A stretch of DNA of 64,000 nt from assembly GCA_035699745.1 (NCBI GenBank), contig DASSPH010000070.1, forward strand, positions 1 through 64,000. Direction: 5' to 3'. This DNA comes from Vicinamibacterales bacterium. Its GTDB lineage: Bacteria; Acidobacteriota; Vicinamibacteria; Vicinamibacterales; 2-12-FULL-66-21. The translations under genes and the position numbers were made by a program. The first letter of the stretch is position 1. Each line of letters opens with the position of its first letter. This document shows positions 42,289 through 53,460 of this stretch, piece by piece. Under the pieces are notes generated by a model. It had not been told where the DNA came from, searched no databases, and saw only the letters and a program-made list of their open reading frames with translations.

Positions 42289-44852
42289 TGCCTGCTGCCT
42301 GACTGCCCTCCGACCGCGTTCAGCAGCAGCTCCTGCGCGCGCTCGTAGCTGGGTGCGATCTCGAGCGCGGCGAGCGCTTCCTTCTTGGCTTCGGCCCGCA
42401 TCCCGGCGAGCAGATAGCTCTCGCCGAGATCGCAGTGCGCCGCCGCCTTGTCGGCCGCGCCGGTCTGCAGCGCGGCGCGGAACTCGCGCATGGCAATCGC
42501 GTGGTCCTTGCGCTTCATCGCCAGCCGTCCGGCGCCGGTATGGGCCGCCGCGTCGAACGGATCCAGCGCCACGACACGCTCGAGCCCGAGGTTGAGCGCC
42601 CGGTCGTCGCCGGCGGCCGCCGCCAGGTCGACCAGCTTGCGCGCCGCGTCGACGTTGGTGTGATCGGCGGCGAGCACGGCTTCGTACTCCTTGATCGCGC
42701 GCGGCCGATCGTTCAGCTTCTCCGCCAGCTGCGCCATCACCGCGTGCGGACTCTCCGGGCCGATCGCCGTCGGCGCCAGCACCGCCGCCCGCTGCAGCGG
42801 CGCGTAGGCGGCGGCGTCGCCGCCGGCCGCGAGCGCCTTGCCCAGCGCGAGCTGCGCGACGAAGCTGTCGGGCCGGGCCGCCGCGGCCGCCTTGAGCGTG
42901 TCGATCGAACTGCGTTCGGCCGGCTTCTCCAGCACCGCCACGCCCGCCGGCGTTTTTGGCGCACCGGGATCGTGGAGCGCGCGCCGCATGGCGCCGAACC
43001 GATCCTCGAGCGCGTTGTCGAAGCTGACCTGCAGGGTGTCGATGTTCACCCCGAGCGCCCGCTGCAGCGCCGCGTCGTTGTCGATGCCGCCGGCATACGA
43101 CTTCACCAGCGCGTTGAGCGCCCCCTGCCCTTTCGTCGCGACGATGTGGTCGACGAGCAGCGACGCCTGGTAGTAGGCCAGCGCGATGGTGTCGGGACGG
43201 GTGAACCCGGAGTTCAGGTCGCGCAGCTTGAGGACCTTGTTGCGATCCATGGCGCGCGCGAACGTCACTTCCATGTCGCGCCCCCACTCGGCGCGCTTCT
43301 TCGCTTCCTCGTGCACCGAGATCCCCTCGGTCAGCCAGCGCGGGATCCGCTGTTTGGAGAGCTGCAGCGTGACCACGTGCGCCATCTCGTGCCAGAGCGT
43401 CGCCTGCCAGCTGAACGTCCCGGGATCGCGCGCGCGCGGCGAATCCATCGTGACCACCCGGCCGAAGCAGGCGCCGAGCGCGCCGATCATCCCGGGCAGC
43501 CCGAGATTGCGCACCGCGAAGTCGTCGTGATCGGGGAAGATCTCGACCAGGATCGGACCGGCCGGCGTCACGCCGTACTTGGCCGACAGCGTCTTCAGCG
43601 CGTCCTGCGCCAGCGGCATGGCGTACTCGCGGAGCACCGGACTCTCGTCCCGGTGCATCTTGAGCACGATGTCCCCTTCCTTGACCGCGACGAACTGCTC
43701 GAGGTTGTCGAGCATCTTCAGCAGGTTGAAGGTGACGACGTCGAAGGGGTCGGCCTTCCACGATCGCTCGAGCGCGCGGCGCGCCCCGGTTTCGTCGCCG
43801 GTGCGCAGCAGGTGCATGCCGAGGTCGGCGGCGGCGCGGCTGTTCGACGGATCGAGCGCGAGCGCCTTCTCGGCGAGCGCCGCGGCCTCGTCGAAGCGGT
43901 AATGACTCGCCGCGTGCTGCCCGGCGAGGCGATACACCTCGCCGTACGCCGGATTGATCGCGAGAACCGTGGCCACCTGGCGGTCGTACGCCGCCTTGTC
44001 GTCCTTGACGTACGCCACGGCGGCGAGCATCGCATGCGCGTCGAGGTGCGAGGGGTTGAAGGCCAGCACCTTGTCGATCTCGGCGCGCGCCTCCTTGTCG
44101 CGATCGTCGTCGAGGTGGAGCCCGGCGAGGAGCAGCCGCGCGTCGGCGAGATCGGGATCGATCGCCAGCGCCCTGGCGGCCGCCATCGCGGCCTTTGGCG
44201 GATCCTCGTTCTCGAGCACGCGGGCGAGGCCGGCGTGCGCCGGGGCCCATTCCGGATCGATCTCGATCGCCGCTTCGAACGACTTCAGCGCCTCGGGGCT
44301 GTTGTACTTCTCGAGGAACAGCCGCCCCCACGCGGTCTCGACGATCGCCTTGTGCGCGCCGGCGCGCTCCGCTTCGCGGAAAAAGACGTTGGCGTCGCGC
44401 GGCCGGTTCAGCGCGTGCGCGGCGCGCCCGGCGCGAAAGAGCGCGTAGGGTTCCGAAGCCGTCTGCCCGGCGCGGAATACGGCGTTCAGCAGCGGCTGCG
44501 CGTCGGCCGACCGGCCGATGCTGCGATACAGCAGCGCCAGCTCGAGCGCCGCCTCGCCGGCCGGCTCGCGCGTCGCGATCGGTTCGAGCAGCGCCTGCGC
44601 CTCCTTGTACTGGCCGCGCGCCGCCGCGAGCTGCGCCAGCACGGCCGCAGCGGCCGCGTCAGCCGCCCCGCGGGCGTTCGCCAGCCTGGCGGCCTCGTCG
44701 CGCTTGCCGTGCGCGATCGCGGCCGCCGCCGACAGCGGGAACTCCTGCGGCGCGGCGGCGGACTGGGCGCGGCGGATGGCCGAGCCGGCGGTCGCGAAAC
44801 AGACGAGCAGCGCCAGTGCGATCAGCAGCGCTGAGGGAAGGCGACGAATCAT
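42285..44852 (-). CDS. TPR-repeat protein with peptidase-MA-like HExxH domain
   Basis: The 855-residue protein starts with a hydrophobic signal or anchor (LPSALLIALALLVCFATAG). TPR-like helix pairs fill about residues 45-340. In the middle, LWHEMAHVVTLQLSKQRIPRWLTEGISVHEE (around residue 487 onward) gives the HExxH plus downstream Glu of a gluzincin, of the peptidase-MA type. More TPR units follow to the end (LNDRPRAIKEYEAVLAADHTNVDAARKLV). It is the first gene of an eight-gene operon; a TATAAT on the minus strand lies 12 nt before its ATG. It may handle protein substrates of the MoxR/VWA machinery, which is inference. Confidence 0.87.
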   Translation of the reverse strand: MIRRLPSALLIALALLVCFATAGSAIRRAQSAAAPQEFPLSAAAAIAHGKRDEAARLANARGAADAAAAAVLAQLAAARGQYKEAQALLEPIATREPAGEAALELALLYRSIGRSADAQPLLNAVFRAGQTASEPYALFRAGRAAHALNRPRDANVFFREAERAGAHKAIVETAWGRLFLEKYNSPEALKSFEAAIEIDPEWAPAHAGLARVLENEDPPKAAMAAARALAIDPDLADARLLLAGLHLDDDRDKEARAEIDKVLAFNPSHLDAHAMLAAVAYVKDDKAAYDRQVATVLAINPAYGEVYRLAGQHAASHYRFDEAAALAEKALALDPSNSRAAADLGMHLLRTGDETGARRALERSWKADPFDVVTFNLLKMLDNLEQFVAVKEGDIVLKMHRDESPVLREYAMPLAQDALKTLSAKYGVTPAGPILVEIFPDHDDFAVRNLGLPGMIGALGACFGRVVTMDSPRARDPGTFSWQATLWHEMAHVVTLQLSKQRIPRWLTEGISVHEEAKKRAEWGRDMEVTFARAMDRNKVLKLRDLNSGFTRPDTIALAYYQASLLVDHIVATKGQGALNALVKSYAGGIDNDAALQRALGVNIDTLQVSFDNALEDRFGAMRRALHDPGAPKTPAGVAVLEKPAERSSIDTLKAAAAARPDSFVAQLALGKALAAGGDAAAYAPLQRAAVLAPTAIGPESPHAVMAQLAEKLNDRPRAIKEYEAVLAADHTNVDAARKLVDLAAAAGDDRALNLGLERVVALDPFDAAAHTGAGRLAMKRKDHAIAMREFRAALQTGAADKAAAHCDLGESYLLAGMRAEAKKEALAALEIAPSYERAQELLLNAVGGQSGSRQ

Positions 44853-44933
44853 CGAATTCGCTCGATTATAGACCACGGCAGACGGCTCTCCGGGCGCGGT
44901 GAAGCAGGGTCCGTGCCGGTTAAGACGCCTCGA
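44853..44933 (-). promoter_or_regulatory. Putative promoter of the MoxR/VWA operon
   Basis: The minus-strand hexamer TATAAT at 44865-44870 ends 12 nt before the ATG at 44852, implying a leader of only about 5 nt. No Shine-Dalgarno sequence fits between them. No clear -35 hexamer was found at the usual distance. The rest of the 81-bp gap up to the glycosyltransferase stop has nothing recognisable. Confidence 0.5.
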
Positions 44934-46337
44934 TCAGAAGAGTGGCCGCCAGGTGAAGAACAGCGCCGCGGCGAGCCCCTGGCCAATCGCGAACGCGGTG
45001 ACGACCTGCGGGACGGCGCGCGGCGGGACCATCGCCGCGAGCGCGATGAACAGGGGAAACAGCGTCGACGTCAGGCGTCCCATCGACAGCACGCCGCCGG
45101 CGAGCAGCGGCGGAATCACGGTGATGACGACGAAGAGCGCGAGCGCCCATCCGAGGCGCCGCGCCACCGGCCACACCATCGCGAGCGCGAAGATCAGGCC
45201 GAGGCTGTTCATCGTGTCGTAGGGCACGTTCTGCACCACCGTCAGCAGCCCCTCGTCGATCAGCCAGCCGTAGGCGCGCCCGACGGGCGCGAGGCCGGCA
45301 AACGACCGGCCCCACGTTTCCTGCAGCCGCGCCCACCCGAAGAAGTCCCCGGTGAGCTGGTGGATGTACGCGGAATACAGCAGCATGCCGAAGCCGGGTG
45401 CGGCGGCGGCAAGCACCGCCCTGGCGGCGTCGGCGCGCGGCGCTCTCGCCAGCTCGCGGTACCGCTCGATCAGCATCACCGCGAGCACGACGCTCAACAG
45501 GCATCCATTCGGGCGCGTCAGGCCGACGAGCAGTCCCCACGCGGCGGCGATCGACAGCTCGCGGCGGCGGAAGTGGTACACGCACCCGAGACAGCCAAGC
45601 AGGAACAGCGATTCGGTGTACGGCGCGCTGAAGAACACCGCGAAGGGATAGGACGCGAGCAGCGCCACGGCCGCCGGCGCCCGCGCTTCGCCGACGGTCT
45701 CGGCGGTCAGCCGCCACAGATACACCGCCGCCCAGCCGAACGCGGCGAATGAAATCAACACGCCGGCCCACAGCAGGCGTGCGATCCGCACGTCGTGCGG
45801 CACGCGCGGCGCGAACGCGCCCAGCGGATAGCCCGCGATCCTGGCGAGCATCGGAAACGCCGGAAAGAACGCGATGTTCTGCTGGCGGTCCCACCGCCCC
45901 TGGAACGAGTAGCCGTCGAGCGCGATACCGCCGTACCAGCCGGCGTCGAAGCGCGCGGGCAGGTTCAGCAGCGGCCGCGGCGAGAGCGTGAAACCCGCCA
46001 GTTCCGGCGCCACGCCGATCGTGTTCACCGCCATGTAGCCGACCAACAGCGCCGCGACGCGGGTAGCGACGGCGGCGGGGACGATCGCCGCCGCCGTGCC
46101 GTCCCGGCGGGCGCGATAGCCGCGAAGCAGCCGCCGATGCAGCGGATCCGCCGGGTTGGCGGCGTGGCGGATCGCGACCAGCGCGAGCGCGATGAAGAGC
46201 AGCCGGCCGGCCCCGTGCACGCTGATCGGCAGCGGGCCGAGCTGCAGGTTGAAGCCGCCGAACACGGCGACGAACGACGCGAGGCACAGCGCGACGACGG
46301 CAGCGGCGTCGGCGGCGGCGGTGAGGCGGCGCTTCAT
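44934..46337 (-). CDS. PIG-V-like mannosyltransferase / GT-C membrane glycosyltransferase
   Basis: The 467-residue protein has about ten or more transmembrane helices. An early acidic loop, FDAGWYGGIALDGYSFQGRWDRQQNIAFFPAFPMLARI, resembles the PIG-V/GT-C pattern (RWDxxxYxxIAxxGY...FFPLYP), followed by AALLASYPFAVFFSAPYTESLF and a conserved-looking LTRPNG. Such enzymes transfer mannose from a polyprenyl-phosphate donor outside the membrane. The ATG at 46337 begins the first helix cleanly. The start lies just downstream of a GC-rich dispersed repeat. Substrate unknown. Confidence 0.8.
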   Translation of the reverse strand: MKRRLTAAADAAAVVALCLASFVAVFGGFNLQLGPLPISVHGAGRLLFIALALVAIRHAANPADPLHRRLLRGYRARRDGTAAAIVPAAVATRVAALLVGYMAVNTIGVAPELAGFTLSPRPLLNLPARFDAGWYGGIALDGYSFQGRWDRQQNIAFFPAFPMLARIAGYPLGAFAPRVPHDVRIARLLWAGVLISFAAFGWAAVYLWRLTAETVGEARAPAAVALLASYPFAVFFSAPYTESLFLLGCLGCVYHFRRRELSIAAAWGLLVGLTRPNGCLLSVVLAVMLIERYRELARAPRADAARAVLAAAAPGFGMLLYSAYIHQLTGDFFGWARLQETWGRSFAGLAPVGRAYGWLIDEGLLTVVQNVPYDTMNSLGLIFALAMVWPVARRLGWALALFVVITVIPPLLAGGVLSMGRLTSTLFPLFIALAAMVPPRAVPQVVTAFAIGQGLAAALFFTWRPLF

Positions 46338-46343
46338 CTCTTC

Positions 46344-46445
46344 TCGGAAGGGCCCCGCCCCTCGGGCTCTCCTGCACGCACTCGTGCGGGCCTCACCGGC
46401 GCGCTCCGTTCGCGTGGTCACTCGCTGCCGCTCGTTCGCTCGCCG
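46344..46445. repeat. GC-rich dispersed intergenic repeat, copy 1
   Basis: This stretch shares ordered blocks with 63533-63619: a GGGC..CGCCCC block, CGG.CTC.CCT, GCACGC.CTCG.GCG, CACCGGC.CGC.CC, GCGTG.TCAC and a final CGC.CG.TCG region. Differences are mostly single C/T or A/G changes. The block order is the same in both, so this looks like a family of repeats rather than chance. It includes the 3' end of the isoprenylcysteine-methyltransferase-like gene, whose last residues are repeat-encoded, and ends before the glycosyltransferase start. Confidence 0.7.
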
Positions 46446-46962
46446 GGGCCTCCGTGCCGCTCATTCTACTCTGCCGCAACGCGGCCTCCTCGACGAGGAC
46501 GCGCCGCCGCATCAGCAGGCAGAACCCCGCCACGGCGAACGGGCCGGTGAGAAGCGCGCTCATCGCGATGGCGACGCCGAGCAGCTCGCCGGCCACGCCG
46601 GCATAGTTGGGATGCGCCAGCCAGCGATAGGGCCCGCGGCGGATGCGCGCACCCCCCGGCGGGACCAGCACGCGAAACGTCCAGCGGGGGCCGAGCGTGA
46701 CGATGGCCCAGTACTTGAGCGCCTTGCCGGCGGCGAAGACCGCCGTGCCGATGGCGAACCCGGCATCGGCGCCGACCGATCGCGCCGCCCCTTCGGCGAG
46801 CATGGCGAGAAAGCAGGCGGGATACGCAAGCTGCATGATCCGGTAGACGTCGCCGGCCGGCTCGATCGCGCCCGCGGCGCGGAGCGCGCGCTCGTTCGTC
46901 GAGGCGAGCAGCGCCTCGACGATCATCGCCGCGAAGATGACGGCGCCGGCAACAGCGATCAT
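46393..46962 (-). CDS. Isoprenylcysteine carboxyl methyltransferase (ICMT)-like membrane protein
   Basis: The 189-residue protein has four to five hydrophobic helices and the ICMT/PEMT signature: RWTFRVLVPPGGARIRRGPYRWLAHPNYAGVAGELLGVAIAM, with the RGPYRWLAHPNY motif that binds S-adenosylmethionine. The C-terminal 25 residues (after RVLVEEAALRQSR) are polar, Ala/Ser/Arg-rich and encoded by a dispersed repeat. Its ATG overlaps the FAD-reductase stop as ATGA. Bacterial homologues commonly sit next to ketosynthase or type III PKS genes with an FAD oxidoreductase, where they methylate a polyketide-derived product. Confidence 0.86.
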   Translation of the reverse strand: MIAVAGAVIFAAMIVEALLASTNERALRAAGAIEPAGDVYRIMQLAYPACFLAMLAEGAARSVGADAGFAIGTAVFAAGKALKYWAIVTLGPRWTFRVLVPPGGARIRRGPYRWLAHPNYAGVAGELLGVAIAMSALLTGPFAVAGFCLLMRRRVLVEEAALRQSRMSGTEAPASERAAASDHANGARR

Positions 46963-48092
46963 CGGATGGCCGGCAGGTCCGCGGCGAACGCGATCGTCCG
47001 CTGGAGGATCCACGGCGCGGCGTGCGCGACGCGGCCGGCGAGCGCCACGGTGAGGTCACGGCTGACCAGCGCCCGCAAGGTACGGTTGAAGCGCCACTTC
47101 GCCGCGAATTCGCGGCGGCGCAGCCGCGCGAGCGTCAGGTGCGGCGCGCCGGCCGTCCCGGCCAGCGCCGCCAGGGCAGCCGTCGCCGCCAGCTCTCCCC
47201 CGCGGACCGCGAAGCGGAGTCCGTCGCCCGTCATCGGATCGATGAACCCCGCCGCGTCGCCGGCGAGCAGCAGCCCCGGCGCGCCGGCGCCGCGTGCATC
47301 GACCGCAAGCGGACCGAGCACGGCCGGCGGCGCGATCATCCGCGCGGCGTCGAAGCGGTCGCGCAGCTCGGGATCGCGCGTCACCGCCTCGAGCAGCAGC
47401 GAGGCGGAATCGTCGTGCGCCGCGTCGCGTTCGACGACGAGGCAGACGTTCGCGTCGCCCGACGGCAGCGGCGCCACGCCGATGTAGCGCGCCGGGCGGA
47501 CGTGCATCTCGCCGAACCGCGACAGGCCGGCGACGCCGGTGAAGTAGGCGCCGATCGCCCAGCGCCGCGGCCGCCGCGGATGGCGCAGCAGCCCGGCGCC
47601 CAGCGCGACGCGCGATCGCCGGCCGTCCGCCGCGATCACCAGCGGCGCCGGCACGCGGACGTCGCGGCCGTTCCGTCCCGCGATGACGACGCCGCGGACC
47701 GTGCCGTCCGCGCCGAGCAGCGGACCACGGACGACAACCCCTTCCTCGATCCGCGCGCCGGCCTGCGCGGCCGCGGCGGCGAGCGCCGCGTCGAGATCGC
47801 GCCGCAGGAGCGACAATCCGCGCGCGCCGCTCCCGTACTCGCACCGCACGCGGACGCCGTGCTGCCCGGTCACCACCATGCCGTCGATCGGCAGCGCGGT
47901 CTGCTCGAACGACGCCGTCAGCCCGAGCCGGCGCAAGACCGCGAGCGCGCCGGGGTTGATCGTGTCGCCGCACAGCTTGCCGCGCGGGAACCGCGCGCGA
48001 TCGACGATCAGCACGCGCGCGCCGCCGCGGGCGAGAACCGCTCCCGCCACCGACCCGGCGGGTCCCGCCCCGGCAACGATCACGTCGAACAT
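46959..48092 (-). CDS. FAD-dependent oxidoreductase, geranylgeranyl-reductase-like
   Basis: The 377-residue protein starts with the dinucleotide-binding GxGxxG (VIVAGAGPAGSVAGAVLARGG), has RFPRGKLCGDTINPGALAVLRRLGL (the PxxKxCGxxL-type segment of geranylgeranyl reductases), a central VIAADGRRSRVA and a late GLLLAGDAAGFIDPMTGDGLRFA (FAD-binding GD box). It would reduce or oxidise an unsaturated lipid or polyketide intermediate. ATGA overlap ties it to the ICMT-like gene; 66 bp separate it from the ketosynthase gene. Confidence 0.9.
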   Translation of the reverse strand: MFDVIVAGAGPAGSVAGAVLARGGARVLIVDRARFPRGKLCGDTINPGALAVLRRLGLTASFEQTALPIDGMVVTGQHGVRVRCEYGSGARGLSLLRRDLDAALAAAAAQAGARIEEGVVVRGPLLGADGTVRGVVIAGRNGRDVRVPAPLVIAADGRRSRVALGAGLLRHPRRPRRWAIGAYFTGVAGLSRFGEMHVRPARYIGVAPLPSGDANVCLVVERDAAHDDSASLLLEAVTRDPELRDRFDAARMIAPPAVLGPLAVDARGAGAPGLLLAGDAAGFIDPMTGDGLRFAVRGGELAATAALAALAGTAGAPHLTLARLRRREFAAKWRFNRTLRALVSRDLTVALAGRVAHAAPWILQRTIAFAADLPAIR

Positions 48093-48158
48093 TTGCGAGG
48101 GGGGAGGTGGCCGTTCATTGGGCGTTGGTACCTGGGCGATGGGCCGTTGACCGCGGCA

Positions 48159-49436
48159 TCAGCGGGGAGCGCCCAGCACGATGGCGCTGTTCTTCGACCC
48201 GAAGCCGAGACAGTTGCACAGCGCTGCCGCCGGCGCGGCCGCGCGGCCGGTATTCGGGATGAAGTCCAGGTCGCACGCCGGGTCGGGCGTGTGCTGGTTG
48301 ATGGTCGGGGGGAGGAAACCGCGTGACAGCGCCAGCGCGCTGGTCACCACCCCGGACGCGCCGCTCGCGCCCTGCGGATGGCCGATCATCGACTTGGTCG
48401 ACGAACCGGGCACGGCGTCGGCGCGCGCGCCGAACAGGCGGCGGACGCATCGTGCCTCGACCGCGTCGTTCAGCACCGTGGACGTCCCGTGGTAGTTCAC
48501 GTAGCCGATCTCGTCGAGCGCGCGTCCCGAACGGTCGATCGCCAGCTGCATGGCCCGCACGATCTGCTCGCCGTCCGGATCCATCTGCACGCGGTGATAG
48601 GCGTCGCACGTCGAGCCGTAGCCCTCGACCGTGGCGTAGATCGGCGCGCCGCGCGCCCGCGCGCGCTCCTCGCGCTCGAGCACCACCATCCACGCCCCCT
48701 CGCCGAGCACGAACCCCTCCCGACCGAGATCGAACGGCCGCGACGCTTCCGCGGGGCGATCGTTGTAGCTCGTCGGCACCGCGCGCATCCGGCCGAAGCC
48801 GAAGATCATGCCGGGGGTGACGCACGCGTCGGCGCCGCCGGACAGGACGACGTCCGCATCGCCCGATCGGATGAGCGATGCCGCGTAGCCGATCGCGTCG
48901 GTCGAACTCGTGCAGCCGGTCGAGAGCACGTGGCTCATGCCGTGCAGCTCGAGCGCGATGGAGATCTCGCTGGAAATCATCCCGACGATCGACACCGGGA
49001 TGGCGTAGGGCGTCACCCGTTTCCAGCCGTCCGTGAAGAACTCGTAATACTGGCGCTCGGCGACGTCGATGCCGCCGGCGCCGCTGCCCACGAGCACGCC
49101 GGCGCCGGGTTCGTTCAGCCGCAGCCCCGCGTCCGCCCACGCTTCGTGCGCCGCGAGGACGGCGATGAGCGAGGCGCGCGAATAGCGCCGCGGATCGGGG
49201 CGGCCGTTGCCGTGCCCGTTGCCGTTCCCCGCGTGCGCGGCGAGCGGCACGGCATCGTCGATGGAGCAGCCGGCGGGCACCGGGGCCGCCACCTGGCAGG
49301 GAAACGGCGAGGCGTCGAACGCCGTGATCGCGCGTGTCGCGCTGCAGCCCCGCGACACGCCGGCCCAGAACCGCTCGCGGCCGACGCCGTACGGGGACAC
49401 GACGCCGATGCCGCTGATCGCCACTCGATTCGTCAA
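48159..49436 (-). CDS. Beta-ketoacyl-ACP synthase (KAS II / FabF-like)
   Basis: The 425-residue protein has the full thiolase-fold catalytic set: Cys175 in STGCTSSTDAIGYA, His316 in NYHGTSTVLND and His353 in KSMIGHPQGASG. It resembles FabF and secondary-metabolite ketosynthases; a small His/Gly/Asn-rich insertion (HAGNGNGHGNGRPD, about 68-81) is unusual. No ATG is available; TTG at 49436 gives the best N-terminus (TNRVAISGIGVVSP), and GTG at 49424 is an alternative. With the FAD reductase and ICMT-like methyltransferase it forms a small polyketide or fatty-acid-derived product pathway. Confidence 0.9.
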   Translation of the reverse strand: MTNRVAISGIGVVSPYGVGRERFWAGVSRGCSATRAITAFDASPFPCQVAAPVPAGCSIDDAVPLAAHAGNGNGHGNGRPDPRRYSRASLIAVLAAHEAWADAGLRLNEPGAGVLVGSGAGGIDVAERQYYEFFTDGWKRVTPYAIPVSIVGMISSEISIALELHGMSHVLSTGCTSSTDAIGYAASLIRSGDADVVLSGGADACVTPGMIFGFGRMRAVPTSYNDRPAEASRPFDLGREGFVLGEGAWMVVLEREERARARGAPIYATVEGYGSTCDAYHRVQMDPDGEQIVRAMQLAIDRSGRALDEIGYVNYHGTSTVLNDAVEARCVRRLFGARADAVPGSSTKSMIGHPQGASGASGVVTSALALSRGFLPPTINQHTPDPACDLDFIPNTGRAAAPAAALCNCLGFGSKNSAIVLGAPR

Positions 49437-49525
49437 TCACCACTCGACAGTCAGTGACTCGCCAACCGGCAGTCGCCAGTCACCACCTCGGATCATACCC
49501 CCGCGGCTGCGCTATTCTTGATGGG
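49437..49525. other. Divergent spacer between ketosynthase and M28 peptidase genes
   Basis: The 89 bp between two divergent starts includes imperfect short repeats of CAGTC/CCAGTCG type (49449-49482), reminiscent of the heptad arrays but degraded. TATTCT at 49512-49517 lies 8 nt before the ATG at 49526 on the plus strand and may be its -10 element. No SD sequence precedes that ATG. Confidence 0.5.
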
Positions 49526-51075
49526 ATGCCGCTACGTCGAACAGCCGCGCTTCTGGCGATCTGGTGCGCATGCGCGGCGCCGGCGGCGCGGCCGGCGCCC
49601 GCCCGCGTGCCCGACGCGGTGGTCCGCGCGATCGACGCCGTCTCGACCGCGGATCTCCGGACCTACGTCGAAACGCTCGCCAGCGACAGGCTCAAAGGGC
49701 GCGGCGTGGGTGAAGCGGGCAACCGGCAGGCGGAAGAGTTCATCTGCGACGCGCTGCGCAGGAACGGCGTCACCCCGGCGGGGGCCGACGGCAGCTGCTA
49801 CCAGCCGGTGGAGATCGCGCAGCCGTCGCTCGGCCCGCGCTCGCGTCTGCTCGTCACGCGCGGGGACGGCTCGACGCTGCAGGAGATCCGCGGCGGGTCG
49901 GACTTCTATCCGCTGCCCGACACCGGGAGCCGCGCCGCCAGCGGACCGCTGGTGTCCGCCGGCTACGGCATCACCAGCGCGGAGCGCAGCCACGACGACT
50001 ATGCCGGCGTCGATGCCCGCGGCGCCATCGTCATGATTCTGGACGGCGCGCCGGAACCGCTGCGCGGGGACCGTCAGACGGTGTTCGCGTCCAAAGTACA
50101 GAACGCGACCGCGCACGGCGCCCGCGGTCTCCTCGTGGTCACCGAGAATCCCGCGGCTGCCGACCAGGTGTGGCCCGAGCGGGGCTCGCGGAGTGCGACC
50201 TACCGGCTCGCCTCGGACCTGCGCAGCGCTCCGCCCCTCGCCACGCTGTCGGCGAAAGCGGCGCAGCCGCTGCGCGATGCGCTCGCGCGCGGAGCCACCC
50301 TCGAAGCCACGCTGGCGCCCGACGTGGAAGAGCGGACGGTCACGGTGCGCAACGTGCTCGGGCTGGTCGAGGGACGCGACCCGGCCAGGCGCGGCGAGAT
50401 GATCGTCGTCGGCGCGCATCTCGATCACGACGGGACCGACGCGCAGGGACGGATTTACAACGGCGCGGACGACAACGCCTCGGGTACCGCGGCGGTGATC
50501 GCCGCGGCCGCCGCCATGGCCCGCGCCGCCGCGGCCGGCGAGCGGCCGGCGCGCTCCGTCCTGTTCGCACTGTGGAACGGGGAAGAGAAGGGCTCGCTCG
50601 GCGCGTTCGCCTTCGTCGCCGCGCCGCAGCCGGCCCGCCGCGTCGTCGCCAACCTGAATCTCGACATGGTCGGCCGCAACGAAGAGGTGCCCAATCCCGC
50701 GGACTGGCGCTTCGCCGGCATGCCGAAGGTTTCGGCGGCGAGCAGCGTCAACACGCTGCACGTGCTCGGCTACAGCTATTCGCCCGACCTGGCCGCCGAC
50801 CTGCGCGAGGCGAACGAGGCGATCGGGCTGACGTTGAAGGAAGACTACGACTACGGCATTCACAATCTGGTGCAGCGGTCGGACCAGTGGCCGTTCCTGT
50901 CGCGCGGAATTCCCGCGCTGTTCCTCACCACCGGTCTGCACCCCGACTACCACACGCCGGACGACGACGCGGCGCGGATCGATTTTGGCAAGCTGACCCG
51001 GGTGGCCCGTCTGGCGGCGCGCGCCGCGTGGATCGTCGCCGACGACGCTGCCGAGCCGGCTTTGAAGAAACGCTG

Positions 51076-51076
<1 letters not shown>
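49526..51076 (+). CDS. Exported M28 aminopeptidase with PA-like domain
   Basis: The 516-residue protein has a signal peptide (TAALLAIWCACAAPAAR), a cap and PA-type domain (about 100-240; AGYGITSAERSHDDYAGVDARGAIVMILDG), and an M28 catalytic domain with VVGAHLDHDG, YNGADDNASGTAAVIAAA, LFALWNGEEKGSLGAFAF (catalytic Glu pair), LNLDMVGRN and HPDYHTPDDDA (last zinc His). The co-catalytic zinc ligands are all present. It would trim peptides in the periplasm or outside. It abuts lon (TGATG), suggesting joint expression of two proteolysis genes. Confidence 0.93.
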
Positions 51077-53456
<2,380 letters not shown>

Positions 53457-53460
<4 letters not shown>

